Virus record (IMG/VR): IMGVR_UViG_3300024999_000030
Span: 124,001 to 188,000 of that record
Direction: 5' to 3' (one strand)
Source: a virus
DNA length: 64,000 nucleotides
The notes under the pieces are model-generated. The model saw only the letters and a list, made by a program, of their open reading frames with translations, made no database searches and had not been told where the DNA came from. The stretch's first letter is position 1. The number at the start of each line of letters is the position of its first letter. The position numbers and the translations under genes were made by a program. Positions 48,549 to 55,999 of the stretch are shown here, piece by piece.

Positions 48549-48725
48549 ATGAACGAAAAGGAAAAGAACAGGATGCGACGATTATTGGAAATGGCTTATT
48601 TGTTTGCATGGGGTCCAGATGGTACGGCTGACCGCAGAGATGAATGGTGGGAACTTAAAGCTTTACTTCCCAACGTAGGAACGATGTGTTATGGTGGTAA
48701 TGGTAAATTCCGATGGGACGAATGA
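48549..48725 (+). CDS. Small helical protein
   Basis: 58 residues with GGGAGGTGTG upstream. Helix-rich, E-W-W-E-L in the middle. Function unknown. Confidence 0.55.
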   Translation: MNEKEKNRMRRLLEMAYLFAWGPDGTADRRDEWWELKALLPNVGTMCYGGNGKFRWDE

Positions 48726-48764
48726 GCCAAATAGGTTCAGTTCTTTTTCATAAGGAGGCGTGCC

Positions 48765-48950
48765 ATGGAACCGATCTTTGTTAACAATTGGGGCGAAATA
48801 CGAGGCGGTATCTCAGTGGATGAAGTCTTGAAGGGGGATGGTAAGCTAGCTGGCTTTACTGTCTCTGGCAAGAATCAAGATGGTAAGGAGTTCTGCATTG
48901 ACTTCTTCGTTCATGTTGGTGCCAAAAACATCACCATCACTTGCAGCTAA
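48765..48950 (+). CDS. Small hypothetical protein
   Basis: 61 residues with AAGGAGGCG upstream; beta-rich. Part of a run of tiny closely spaced genes, each with its own strong ribosome binding site. Confidence 0.58.
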   Translation: MEPIFVNNWGEIRGGISVDEVLKGDGKLAGFTVSGKNQDGKEFCIDFFVHVGAKNITITCS

Positions 48951-48965
48951 GGGAGGAGGAACTAC

Positions 48966-49103
48966 ATGGAATGGAAAGTCGTTGATACTGGCGATGAAAT
49001 CACCATCGTTCCTGAAACCCGCAATCTCCCCGGCAAAGTTCTTTTCGTCGGAACCTCAGTGGATTGCGATGAATATCTATATGAACTGAGCAACGACGAA
49101 TAA
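48966..49103 (+). CDS. Small acidic protein
   Basis: 45 residues with GGGAGGAGGA upstream; beta-rich, acidic C-terminus. Function unknown. Confidence 0.55.
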   Translation: MEWKVVDTGDEITIVPETRNLPGKVLFVGTSVDCDEYLYELSNDE

Positions 49104-49127
49104 CCTAACCCCATAAGGAGGCTCAAC

Positions 49128-49451
49128 ATGGAATGCGGATATCTAATTGCGTGGGTCGGTCCTTGTAAAAGCCAACCATCGGACGACAGTTCGTGCCGAT
49201 GTGACAAACACAAGGACAAAGTCTGTGCATCTTGTGGTGCTCCAGCCACTCAGGAATGCGATACGACGGGACAGTTCGTTTGTGGTGCTCCTCTCTGCAA
49301 CGATTGCGAGCACACCATCGCAGAAGACGGAACCAATGGTGGGGTTGGTTTCGTTCAACTCTCTCCCCTCCCACCGGGCTACAAGCCACACTGCAAGAAA
49401 ACGGAACAGAAATTCACCCCCTGGTTCATGAGGCCACTTTCGGAGAGCTAA
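49128..49451 (+). CDS. Zinc-finger protein (B-box/ZNF-like)
   Basis: 107 residues with AAGGAGGCTC upstream. C-x-C, C-A-S-C-G, C-D-T-T-G-x3-C-G and C-N-D-C spacing resembles a cross-brace zinc finger that reads C-x2-C...C-x7-C...C-x2-C. Likely protein-binding adaptor; target unknown. Confidence 0.62.
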   Translation: MECGYLIAWVGPCKSQPSDDSSCRCDKHKDKVCASCGAPATQECDTTGQFVCGAPLCNDCEHTIAEDGTNGGVGFVQLSPLPPGYKPHCKKTEQKFTPWFMRPLSES

Positions 49452-49462
49452 GGAGGCTCGAC

Positions 49463-49627
49463 ATGCCACTAAAACCTGGCGATCGTTTACCCCGTGCTAA
49501 GGTAGATATCATGGACCTTAGCGAAGTGATGGATGAGGATATGAGGGGTAAGTTGGACACCCTTCGCACCCTCACTCCTCCTAAGCCCAACCTGTTTCAA
49601 CTGGAAGGAGGACCGGCGGATGGATAG
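49463..49627 (+). CDS. Small acidic protein
   Basis: 54 residues from the ATG at 49463 (AAGGAGGCTCG upstream). Pro-rich C-terminus. Overlaps 49620. Confidence 0.55.
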   Translation: MPLKPGDRLPRAKVDIMDLSEVMDEDMRGKLDTLRTLTPPKPNLFQLEGGPADG

Positions 49628-49904
49628 AAAAGATCGAATCATCCAGCGCCAGAACAATGAAATACTGCTAATGGAGCTTCGTCTAGAGGAACTGGAAAGG
49701 ACCCTCGGTGAAGCGGTTAATCTCATCCAAGAAATCCACACAGAGATGATGACCGAGCTTCATACCTGTGCTCTGTTCGATGATAAGGTCTGGGTCATCG
49801 ATCAAGAATTGGCAATGGCCCACGCTGCCTTTGAGGAGGATATGGCAAAGGGCCTTGAGACACTTCAAGACGATGAAAGGTCAGATGGCGTACTGGATTC
49901 ATGA
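49620..49904 (+). CDS. Small coiled-coil protein
   Basis: 94 residues with GAAGGAGGACC upstream; acidic leucine-repeat helix for most of its length. Confidence 0.6.
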   Translation: MDRKDRIIQRQNNEILLMELRLEELERTLGEAVNLIQEIHTEMMTELHTCALFDDKVWVIDQELAMAHAAFEEDMAKGLETLQDDERSDGVLDS

Positions 49905-50004
49905 AGCAGAGCAGGGAGAGGCATCTGGATATCTTGGTCCCGATAAGAGTGAAGAGTTTCTCAGTAGGATCCTTAACAAGCTGGATGTGCCTCCAGAGGA
50001 TTAA
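49885..50004 (+). CDS. Small hypothetical protein
   Basis: 39 residues from the ATG at 49885, overlapping the previous gene by 20 bases (AAAGG upstream). Helical, acidic. Last gene before the large RNA region. Confidence 0.5.
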   Translation: MAYWIHEAEQGEASGYLGPDKSEEFLSRILNKLDVPPED

Positions 50005-50006
50005 AC

Positions 50007-50034
50007 CAGTATCTCTATAGTCTTAAAGATACTG
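50007..50034 (+). other. CCAGTATCT/AGATACTGG hairpin
   Basis: The octamer pair forms a 9-bp stem with a 10-base loop directly after the 50004 stop. Same hairpin type at 54014-54054. Confidence 0.5.
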
Positions 50035-50049
50035 GCGAAGTAATAGATA

Positions 50050-50930
50050 CTGAGCATGGATGACACGTGACTCAGTTCTATAGGTAAGCCTAGCATATAG
50101 CATGTAGCGTCTCCTATAAGAGGCACGTGACTATATGTTGTCGGATGGTGGCTAGGCATGTCGGGTAGCAGGCGGGTGGCTAATCCGATACTTCAGTTTC
50201 AATCATCGCACGTCACCTACTAAATAAGTGGTACGGCGGTAGTTGATTAGAGCCCATTTTAATCGCGTGACGATGATTCAGGGTAGGTCCAGTGACTCCT
50301 GCAATACACTTACCTCTGACGGGCTGATAACCCCTCATGCGAGTAATGTGACGGGAGACCATAGCACATGAATGCCCTTATCCCTATAGGGGACGGAACG
50401 TATGTGACTATGAGAATCGTCCAGAGTAAGAGCCTGGATGATAGGAGAGACGCGTAAGCGACTCTAAAGACTGGACGAATTAGACGGCAGGTGGGTGGCC
50501 AGTCTAATGGGTTTGCAAAACTATTCTACTGCATGGAGGGACGGCAAAAGCCCTTCCCAGTTTCCGTTAAGCGGTGCTGACCGTGACGGTGGAATAGTTT
50601 AAAGGGTAGGCTTAGAAATATACCACATGGAGAAGACACCCCAATCGAGTGGAGTCAGTCATATAGATGGCCTGTGATGGTATAGGGGCTTATGGAGAGT
50701 AAGCCAGGCTAAGCGGTTAGGGTGAGCAGGTGAGTGGCTTCCTAACACTTAAGTTAAACTGGTGTCTATCATATAGGTAGCGTCCGGTAGAGTCCGGTGT
50801 GTATGATGGGCCAGGAAAGGTAAGCGAGGAGATGGCATCGTAGATGTGGGAGTTTTCTTCCTATGGTGCAGATTAGGCGGTCCTCGCGTGGCGTCAGCAG
50901 GTGGGTGGCAGGCGCTCTCGGAATAATATG
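50050..50930 (+). ncRNA. Large structured RNA with four repeated modules
   Basis: About 880 bases without a credible gene. GCAGGYGRGTGGC recurs at 50168, 50487, 50726 and 50897. Each copy sits in the loop of a hairpin whose stem differs but still pairs: TCGG/CCGA, TTAGAC/GTCTAA, GTTAGG/CCTAAC and GCGTC/GGCGC. Upstream in each module, a GTAAG element lies in or next to a second stem in three of four: CCTAGC/GCTAGG (50089/50151), GTCCAG/CTGGAC (50419/50471), GCGAGG/CCTCGC (50824/50882). Compensatory changes imply a functional RNA. Its size and phage context recall ornate RNAs such as GOLLD or ROOL, but identity is unproven. Confidence 0.75.
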
Positions 50931-50943
50931 AAAGGAGGCGGCT

Positions 50944-51294
50944 ATGACTTCAAGAGAAAATCTTCAAAGAATTAATGAAGCAATCAAAGCCGCTAAACAT
51001 TTAATTAAACACCCCCATAGTAAATCGGCATGGGGGAGTTTAGATTATAACACTCTGCCAATAGGCAATTATTCATCAAAAGGATTTACTTGTCCAATAA
51101 GTTGTGATAATTGTCCACTGGCATTGGGAATAACTCCGTTGAATCTTCCTGAGTTTATTTGTGAGGGTAATGCCCATGACATTATAATGGAAAAACAAAT
51201 CATGGGAGAGGTTATATTACTTCTCATTCAATTTGTGGCCACTATGGAAGTAGTCCAGGAGGATATTAAAAGGGGCCAAGGAGGTACAACATGA
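50944..51294 (+). CDS. Cys-cluster small protein, paralog family
   Basis: 116 residues with AAAGGAGGCGG upstream. K-A-A-K-H-L-I-K-H-P-H-S-K N-helix, core C-P-I-S-C-D-N-C-P-L, single Cys, then G-E-V-I-L-L-L-I-Q-F-V-A terminal helix. AT-rich codons unlike the surrounding arm. Close paralog of 51959. Confidence 0.7.
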   Translation: MTSRENLQRINEAIKAAKHLIKHPHSKSAWGSLDYNTLPIGNYSSKGFTCPISCDNCPLALGITPLNLPEFICEGNAHDIIMEKQIMGEVILLLIQFVATMEVVQEDIKRGQGGTT

Positions 51295-51593
51295 GAAAAT
51301 TAAATAATAAAGAAAGACGAGCACAGATAGAAGCAGTAAAACAATTATTAGATGACGTTAAAGATATTTATCTTTGGAGATAATTACATTCTGTTACTGG
51401 ATTCTTTAATTCAATAGATTTCTGTCCGGACCTTCCTGGTCAAATTTTAAGGTGTCTGCATTGTCCCTTAAGATTGAACTCAGCAACTCATTTATGTCGA
51501 TATAGACATCAGAATTATAAGGAAGTCATAATATCGGATGGTGAAATAACCATTAGGCTTCTGGAGTTTCTAGCCTATATACAAATAACCTAA
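51291..51593 (+). pseudogene. Cys-cluster family member with in-frame TAA
   Basis: An otherwise intact 100-codon frame with ATGA coupling, C-L-H-C-P-L core and G-E-I-T-I-R-L-L-E-F-L-A-Y-I-Q end is interrupted by one TAA at codon 31 (51381-51383), where relatives have a charged residue before L-x-x-V/I-T-G. A point nonsense mutation (AAA or GAA to TAA) explains it. Confidence 0.7.
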
Positions 51594-51609
51594 CGAAAGG
51601 AGGCTTCAG

Positions 51610-52023
51610 GTGAGAAAATGTAATGGATGTAAGCAGACCAAAGATGAATATTACATGCTTAAACCTGAAGTCTGGATACAGGCATGTATGAAGCCCGTTA
51701 AAAACATCCCAGTAATATCTGTCCTACGCATGCTTTGTGTATCATGTGTAGAAAAGAGACTGGGAAGGGAACTTAACTGGCGGGACTTTGCTCTTTGCCG
51801 ACTTAACTTGGACCCATCTGAACCGAGAACGGCTATACTTCAAGATCGAATGAGTGGTATAACCAATCGCCTTCCACAGTGGTTCTTCAATAGATACGGT
51901 GAAGATCAATGGGATGTGTCGGCCTTAGCTTATGGATGGCCACTGAGAGGAGGATGCAATGAAAAACACACCGATAGAAAAAGCAAAGCGGGCGGCGGAG
52001 TATCTAATCAAGCATCCTCATAG
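51610..52023 (+). CDS. Zinc-binding hypothetical protein
   Basis: 137 residues with AAAGGAGGCTTC upstream. N-terminal C-N-G-C, then C-V-S-C about 37 residues on; the C-terminus is basic and overlaps the next gene by 65 bases in another frame. Not the same family as its neighbours. Confidence 0.6.
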   Translation: MRKCNGCKQTKDEYYMLKPEVWIQACMKPVKNIPVISVLRMLCVSCVEKRLGRELNWRDFALCRLNLDPSEPRTAILQDRMSGITNRLPQWFFNRYGEDQWDVSALAYGWPLRGGCNEKHTDRKSKAGGGVSNQASS

Positions 52024-52267
52024 TAGAATCGCTTGGGCTATGTTAAGCGATAATACTTCTCCTTCGTGGGGCAATAAACTAATTCGGTGTCCATTTGATT
52101 GTTATAACTGCCCATTAAGAACTGGCGCAAATGAATTAGGTCTTCAGACATATATATGTGGTAAGTCTGATTTTGAATCCAAGAGTGGTAATTTATTCGG
52201 AGAGGTTATATTGTACCTCATCCAATTTGTTGCTTTTGTGGAAGCGTTTCAAGGGGCAAAGCCATGA
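51959..52267 (+). CDS. Cys-cluster small protein, paralog family
   Basis: 102 residues with GAGAGGAGG upstream. A-E-Y-L-I-K-H-P-H-S-R, core C-P-F-D-C-Y-N-C-P-L, Y-I-C-G, G-E-V-I-L-Y-L-I-Q-F-V-A. Nearest paralog is 50944. Confidence 0.7.
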   Translation: MKNTPIEKAKRAAEYLIKHPHSRIAWAMLSDNTSPSWGNKLIRCPFDCYNCPLRTGANELGLQTYICGKSDFESKSGNLFGEVILYLIQFVAFVEAFQGAKP

Positions 52268-52343
52268 TAATCACATTTAAAAGTGTCATCAACATGCCTG
52301 ATTAGATTCATTGCCTTTGCTCAGGTGGAAGTGGAGGATTCCC

Positions 52344-52664
52344 ATGAAAGTCCCAGATAAAGAGGATAGGCAATTACAACTCACGACGATTTACGACCTG
52401 ATAAATAACTTGGATGATCCCAAGTATTGGAGAAGACTTTGGAACGTTACTGGGGGGCACTATGAGGAGCCAAAAGCAGAATGGAAAGATTTTTGTCCAT
52501 CTATTGATGGTTCGCTCCGGTGCTATAATTGCCCCCTTCGAGTGTTGGGTGAACATTATCAAGTCAACTATCTCTGTCGCCATAGTGGTTCTAACAAACC
52601 TGATCCAGCTAATGGAGAAGTCCTTCGTAGGTTATTGGAGTTTCTAGCCTACTCACAATTATAA
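52344..52664 (+). CDS. Cys-cluster small protein, paralog family
   Basis: 106 residues from the ATG at 52344 (GGAGGATTCC upstream). D-D-P-K-Y-W-R-R-L-W-N-V-T-G, core F-C-P-S..C-Y-N-C-P-L, Y-L-C-R, G-E-V-L-R-R-L-L-E-F-L-A-Y. Confidence 0.7.
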   Translation: MKVPDKEDRQLQLTTIYDLINNLDDPKYWRRLWNVTGGHYEEPKAEWKDFCPSIDGSLRCYNCPLRVLGEHYQVNYLCRHSGSNKPDPANGEVLRRLLEFLAYSQL

Positions 52665-52680
52665 GGAGGGTCCAAATGAA

Positions 52681-53064
52681 ATGAGAGGATATGAAATAAG
52701 GACCCAGGAACAAATGGAACATCAAATAAAAGTAGCCCAAGCATTACTTAACGACTTAAGTAATGTGAATCTATGGAAGGAACTGTCTCGTATAACTGGA
52801 CTACAACCAGTCGTAGTAAGTAAAACTAGATTAACTAAGACTGATTACTGTCCAGGTTTATCCGTCTCAACTCCCTCACGGTGTAAAATCTGTCCTCTTT
52901 GTCTCCCTAGAGCCCAAGTACCTGGACAAACTTCAAAATGGGATTACTATCTCTGCCGAAGGTATATGTCTCATGAAAAATTGTGTCCAGAGATAGAAGA
53001 TGGGGAAGCGACTCGTAGGCTATTGGAATTCATAGCCTTCATACAAATACAACCCGACTCATAG
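52681..53064 (+). CDS. Cys-cluster small protein, paralog family
   Basis: 127 residues with AAGGAGGGTCC upstream. L-W-K-E-L-S-R-I-T-G, core Y-C-P-G..C-K-I-C-P-L-C, Y-L-C-R-R, G-E-A-T-R-R-L-L-E-F-I-A. Confidence 0.7.
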   Translation: MRGYEIRTQEQMEHQIKVAQALLNDLSNVNLWKELSRITGLQPVVVSKTRLTKTDYCPGLSVSTPSRCKICPLCLPRAQVPGQTSKWDYYLCRRYMSHEKLCPEIEDGEATRRLLEFIAFIQIQPDS

Positions 53065-53073
53065 GAGGTGACG

Positions 53074-53169
53074 ATGAAAATCTCTCGCGTTCCATCACAG
53101 TTCGCCCCTGGTCGCTACAACGATGAATTCGTTTATAGGGAGGTGATCATGAAGCATGGTGTTACATGA
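53074..53169 (+). CDS. Tiny ORF between family members
   Basis: 31 residues with AGGAGGTGACG upstream, ATGA overlap with the next gene. GC-rich codons; unrelated to its neighbours. Confidence 0.45.
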   Translation: MKISRVPSQFAPGRYNDEFVYREVIMKHGVT

Positions 53170-53528
53170 CCAACTCAAATAGTACAACCCCCATCAAAAT
53201 CATCAAAGAAATCCCTGAAGAACAAATCAAAGCAGCCCAGTATCTAATCAATCACATTGATGATCCTGAAGGCTGGAAACGCTTGCAGGAAGTAACTGGT
53301 GATACTGGGATCTTTGAATCCACAATCGATCACTGTGGCGACAATGCATACTCTGGAAGGCTGCCACAGATCACATGTTCAGCGTGTCCCCTCAGGGTAG
53401 AAAGTAGCACATATCTCTGCCGATATAGTCACCCAAATTATCCTCATGTCAATATGGAGGACAGTGCGATAATTCTGAAACTGATAGAGTTTATCGCATA
53501 TGTTCAAACAGTTTTTCCTAAGGCATGA
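53166..53528 (+). CDS. Cys-cluster small protein, paralog family
   Basis: 120 residues. D-D-P-E-G-W-K-R-L-Q-E-V-T-G, core H-C-G...C-S-A-C-P-L, Y-L-C-R-Y, then I-L-K-L-I-E-F-I-A-Y-V-Q. Confidence 0.7.
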   Translation: MTNSNSTTPIKIIKEIPEEQIKAAQYLINHIDDPEGWKRLQEVTGDTGIFESTIDHCGDNAYSGRLPQITCSACPLRVESSTYLCRYSHPNYPHVNMEDSAIILKLIEFIAYVQTVFPKA

Positions 53529-53633
53529 GATATACTTGGAAGGAATGCAGAGAGTTAATTAGCTGCTGCACTTAAAGTAGTAGCTAAGCCACGATCCAAG
53601 AAAGCCTGGAAGGAACTGGGTAAAGTTACTGGT

Positions 53634-53984
53634 GTGAATTATCGCACACCCGACAATAGTCTAGTCGGGAAAGAAGTCGATTTTTGTAAGAAGGCTTGTT
53701 CCAAATGTCCCTTGTATGTAAAGAGAGCGGTATACATTTGCCGCAAGGACATTTGGCCAGAAATGTTGATAGACGTTAGTGAGGGCGAAATCCTTCGTCA
53801 CTTGCTAGAGTTTATCGCTCACATCCAAATACAGGAGGAGCAGGACATGGCAAACGCATCTCAACTCCGTCGGGCCAAAGCGAACAAACTCACCGCCACC
53901 CAGGAACGCAAGCAGTCTCTCAAGGCTAATCGTGTCTTCGGACAGACGAGGACGACGATGCCAAGGAAGTCCAAGAGCCGTTAG
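53634..53984 (+). pseudogene. Cys-cluster family member, broken N-terminus, fused to a basic tail
   Basis: From GTG 53634 the core F-C-K-K-A-C-S-K-C-P-L, Y-I-C-R and G-E-I-L-R-H-L-L-E-F-I-A is intact. Family-like sequence (K-A-W-K-E-L-G-K-V-T-G) continues upstream to about 53567 but has no start and seems frameshifted. Downstream the frame runs on into a Lys/Arg/Thr-rich 45-residue tail that has its own AGGAGGAG and ATG (53847), so the tail may also be made alone. Confidence 0.55.
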
Positions 53985-54013
53985 TCTCCGTTAGTATTCA
54001 GAGCCAGTGGGCC

Positions 54014-54054
54014 AGTATCTTATAATGTAACAATCTCAACAATGAGATACTGGC
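54014..54054 (+). other. CCAGTATCT/AGATACTGG hairpin
   Basis: Octamer pair forming a 9-bp stem around a 22-base AT-rich loop, between 53984 and the PRTase-like gene. Confidence 0.45.
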
Positions 54055-54108
54055 TCATTGTAATGTGGATACTAACTCTGGGGCGAAAGTTTAAATGGGA
54101 GGTGGACA

Positions 54109-54768
54109 ATGGAAAAACTGATATTGCCCCTGATGAAGCCCGACCCGAAACAAATAGCAAAGGAAATGAACATAATGAACATGAAGACGGTCGGAAGCAA
54201 TTATCTTGAGAATCTCTTTCGGCCCCCAGGATATGCAAAGCTTATCATCACTGCCACCATTCAATTCATGAATACTCAATTTCCCAAGGATACTGGGCTG
54301 ATTGTTACTGGACTTAGCGGAAGTTTACTGGGATATGCCATCATGCTCTTGGGTGGTATTCCAGTAGCCTTTGTCCGTAAGGATGATGAACATTCTCATG
54401 GTGAAAGGATTGAAGGTATCCTCGCAAAGAAAGTCGTGTTCTTTGACGACTTCATTGCTAGGGGGACGACCTTTTTAAATATTCAAACGGCCATCCAGAA
54501 ACACAATCACATATTATCCAGCAAGGTTAAATTTGCTGGCTCTTTCTTCTGGTCATATTTCGATGTTATGTGTAAGGAAGAAGTTGCCAAGAACGGTCCC
54601 GTGTTTCGACTTCAGGTTGCCCGTTCTCCTGGGTCAAGTTATATCCAACGCTGGAACGATCATGACTCTAGGTGGAAGCTTCTTGAAAAATACAAGCTAG
54701 GATCCTATGACGATCCTTCTTGGAAACAACCTCCCAAGGAAATCAACTTATCTGGCGATGCTGTGTAA
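54109..54768 (+). CDS. Phosphoribosyltransferase-fold protein
   Basis: 219 residues with GGGAGGTGGAC upstream. A type I PRTase PRPP-loop is visible in V-V-F-F-D-D-F-I-A-R-G-T-T-F (two Asp, G-T-T), preceded by a PPi-loop-like G-L-S-G-S and a flexible R-K-D-D-E-H-S-H-G segment. It could salvage a nucleobase or act as a PRPP sensor; the base is not predictable. Confidence 0.72.
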   Translation: MEKLILPLMKPDPKQIAKEMNIMNMKTVGSNYLENLFRPPGYAKLIITATIQFMNTQFPKDTGLIVTGLSGSLLGYAIMLLGGIPVAFVRKDDEHSHGERIEGILAKKVVFFDDFIARGTTFLNIQTAIQKHNHILSSKVKFAGSFFWSYFDVMCKEEVAKNGPVFRLQVARSPGSSYIQRWNDHDSRWKLLEKYKLGSYDDPSWKQPPKEINLSGDAV

Positions 54769-54793
54769 TTAAACTACAACCAAGGAGGTGGGA

Positions 54794-55036
54794 ATGAACA
54801 TAAGAAAACTGGAAGTCATCCGGCAGGTATATCGTCGGGCATTCCTGGATCAGTCTCATACCTTTAAATTGAAAGACCGGCTCCAACGCATCTCTCAATT
54901 GAACGGCAAGAATGCTGAAGGAACAACAGTCTTCTTCGTTCGGGCATTTAAGACTGGGTGTGGTGGGGGTGTTTACTACGAGATTATCAAGGAAACGGAG
55001 AACAAAGACATCCCCCATATAAACTGTCTTTCCTGA
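54794..55036 (+). CDS. Small hypothetical protein
   Basis: 80 residues with AAGGAGGTGGG upstream. Basic helix then beta strands with a Gly-rich turn. Function unknown. Confidence 0.58.
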   Translation: MNIRKLEVIRQVYRRAFLDQSHTFKLKDRLQRISQLNGKNAEGTTVFFVRAFKTGCGGGVYYEIIKETENKDIPHINCLS

Positions 55037-55048
55037 AGGGATAAGACG

Positions 55049-55258
55049 ATGGTACTGGCAGACTTCAAACCTGGCGACCGGGTTAAGGTCGTGTCGGAAG
55101 AGAACTGGGGCAACCGCAAGAACCTCGTGAATAAGACGGGGGTGGTTGTTAAGACCATGAACGTCCATAAGGATGGCGTGGTGATGGTTAACATGGACGA
55201 CAGAAGGTGGAGACAGCAGACCTTCTATCCGTCCCAACTCAGTATCGTCCAGGACTAG
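55049..55258 (+). CDS. KOW/SH3-like small protein
   Basis: 69 residues. P-G-D-R-V-K-V-V, a K-T-G-V-V-V-K turn and a final W-R-Q-Q-T-F-Y-P-S-Q-L look like one SH3/KOW barrel, related in pattern to the repeats of 61225-62556. Convergent with, and overlapping, the HNH gene by 20 bases. Confidence 0.6.
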   Translation: MVLADFKPGDRVKVVSEENWGNRKNLVNKTGVVVKTMNVHKDGVVMVNMDDRRWRQQTFYPSQLSIVQD

Positions 55259-55748
55259 GAAGAGTTAACAGGTCGTGGTCAAACTCCCAGTGATGGTTTG
55301 GGCATAAGATGTGAGTGTTTTTCGGCCCATTAATTTCCCCTAGAGTCATAGGCACTGGACACTTTGATATGGCTATGATGTGAGCGACTTCAACATGCTT
55401 ACTGTAGCCACACACCTGACATCCCTTGCTTAATCTCTCTCGATTCCAGCGCCTGGCTAATCCCCTAATGCCCGAATACCTATTAGCGGGTAAACCTTTG
55501 CTTGTCTTGTGGCCATTGAGGTGTTCTTCAAGAGTAGATGACTTCAATTTTGCGGCAAGTTTATCTATCTCTTTCCTACATGGCAGGCAAAATGTTCTCC
55601 TGCTGGTACATGGTCCTCCACATTTAGCACATTTATGCTCTGGCTTGCGTTTAGGGTGGCGTAGATTGTTGTAGGTTGCGGCACAAGATTTAGAACAGAA
55701 CTTGTCATTGTCATGGGACTTTAAACACTGGGGACATTGCTTCTGCAT
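55239..55748 (-). CDS. HNH endonuclease (homing type)
   Basis: 169 residues from the ATG at 55748 (AAAGGAGATTAAC upstream). Two N-terminal zinc fingers (C-P-Q-C, C-A-K-C-G), then C-Q-V-C-G...V-A-H...N-T-H-I-L-C-P-N-H-H-W, the HNH beta-beta-alpha nuclease with zinc support. It is the only minus-strand gene of this arm and lies against the tRNA cluster: a mobile free-standing homing endonuclease (inference). Confidence 0.85.
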   Translation of the reverse strand: MQKQCPQCLKSHDNDKFCSKSCAATYNNLRHPKRKPEHKCAKCGGPCTSRRTFCLPCRKEIDKLAAKLKSSTLEEHLNGHKTSKGLPANRYSGIRGLARRWNRERLSKGCQVCGYSKHVEVAHIIAISKCPVPMTLGEINGPKNTHILCPNHHWEFDHDLLTLPSPGRY

Positions 55749-55809
55749 GTTAATCTCCTTTGAACACACTATATACTGTTTTATTAATATAGCGTGTTCA
55801 AATCTTTTT

Positions 55810-55885
55810 GGGTCGTTAGCTTAGCATTGAAAGCCATCGGCTCATAACCGATAGATCACAGGTGAGAATCCTGTACGACCCACCA
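55810..55885 (+). tRNA. tRNA-Met (CAT)
   Basis: Acceptor GGGTCGT / ACGACCC, discriminator A and encoded CCA. Anticodon loop CTCATAA in a CGG/CCG-closed stem, T-loop region CACAGGTGAGAATCCTG. CAT could also be tRNA-Ile2 if lysidine-modified. Confidence 0.92.
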
Positions 55886-55886
55886 T

Positions 55887-55961
55887 GGGCCCGTAACTCA
55901 ATGGTAGAGTATCGCCCTTTTAAGGCGAGAGTTGAGGGTTCGAGTCCCTCCGGGCCCACCA
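55887..55961 (+). tRNA. tRNA-Lys (TTT)
   Basis: Acceptor GGGCCCG / CGGGCCC with encoded CCA, anticodon loop CTTTTAA, T loop GGTTCGAGTCCC. One base after the previous CCA, so co-transcribed. Confidence 0.93.
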
Positions 55962-55999
55962 CTTATCTTATACAGGCGAACGCCAGGAAGGAGGTAACC

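Noticed and set aside
49232-49627. 131-codon frame over the zinc-finger gene
   Set aside because: Only its last 54 codons have a ribosome binding site and fit the spacing; the earlier part is a shadow of 49128-49451.
51381-51383. Recoded stop codon as general genetic-code change
   Set aside because: TAA, TAG and TGA all end well-supported genes throughout the window; one interrupted paralog does not support reassignment.
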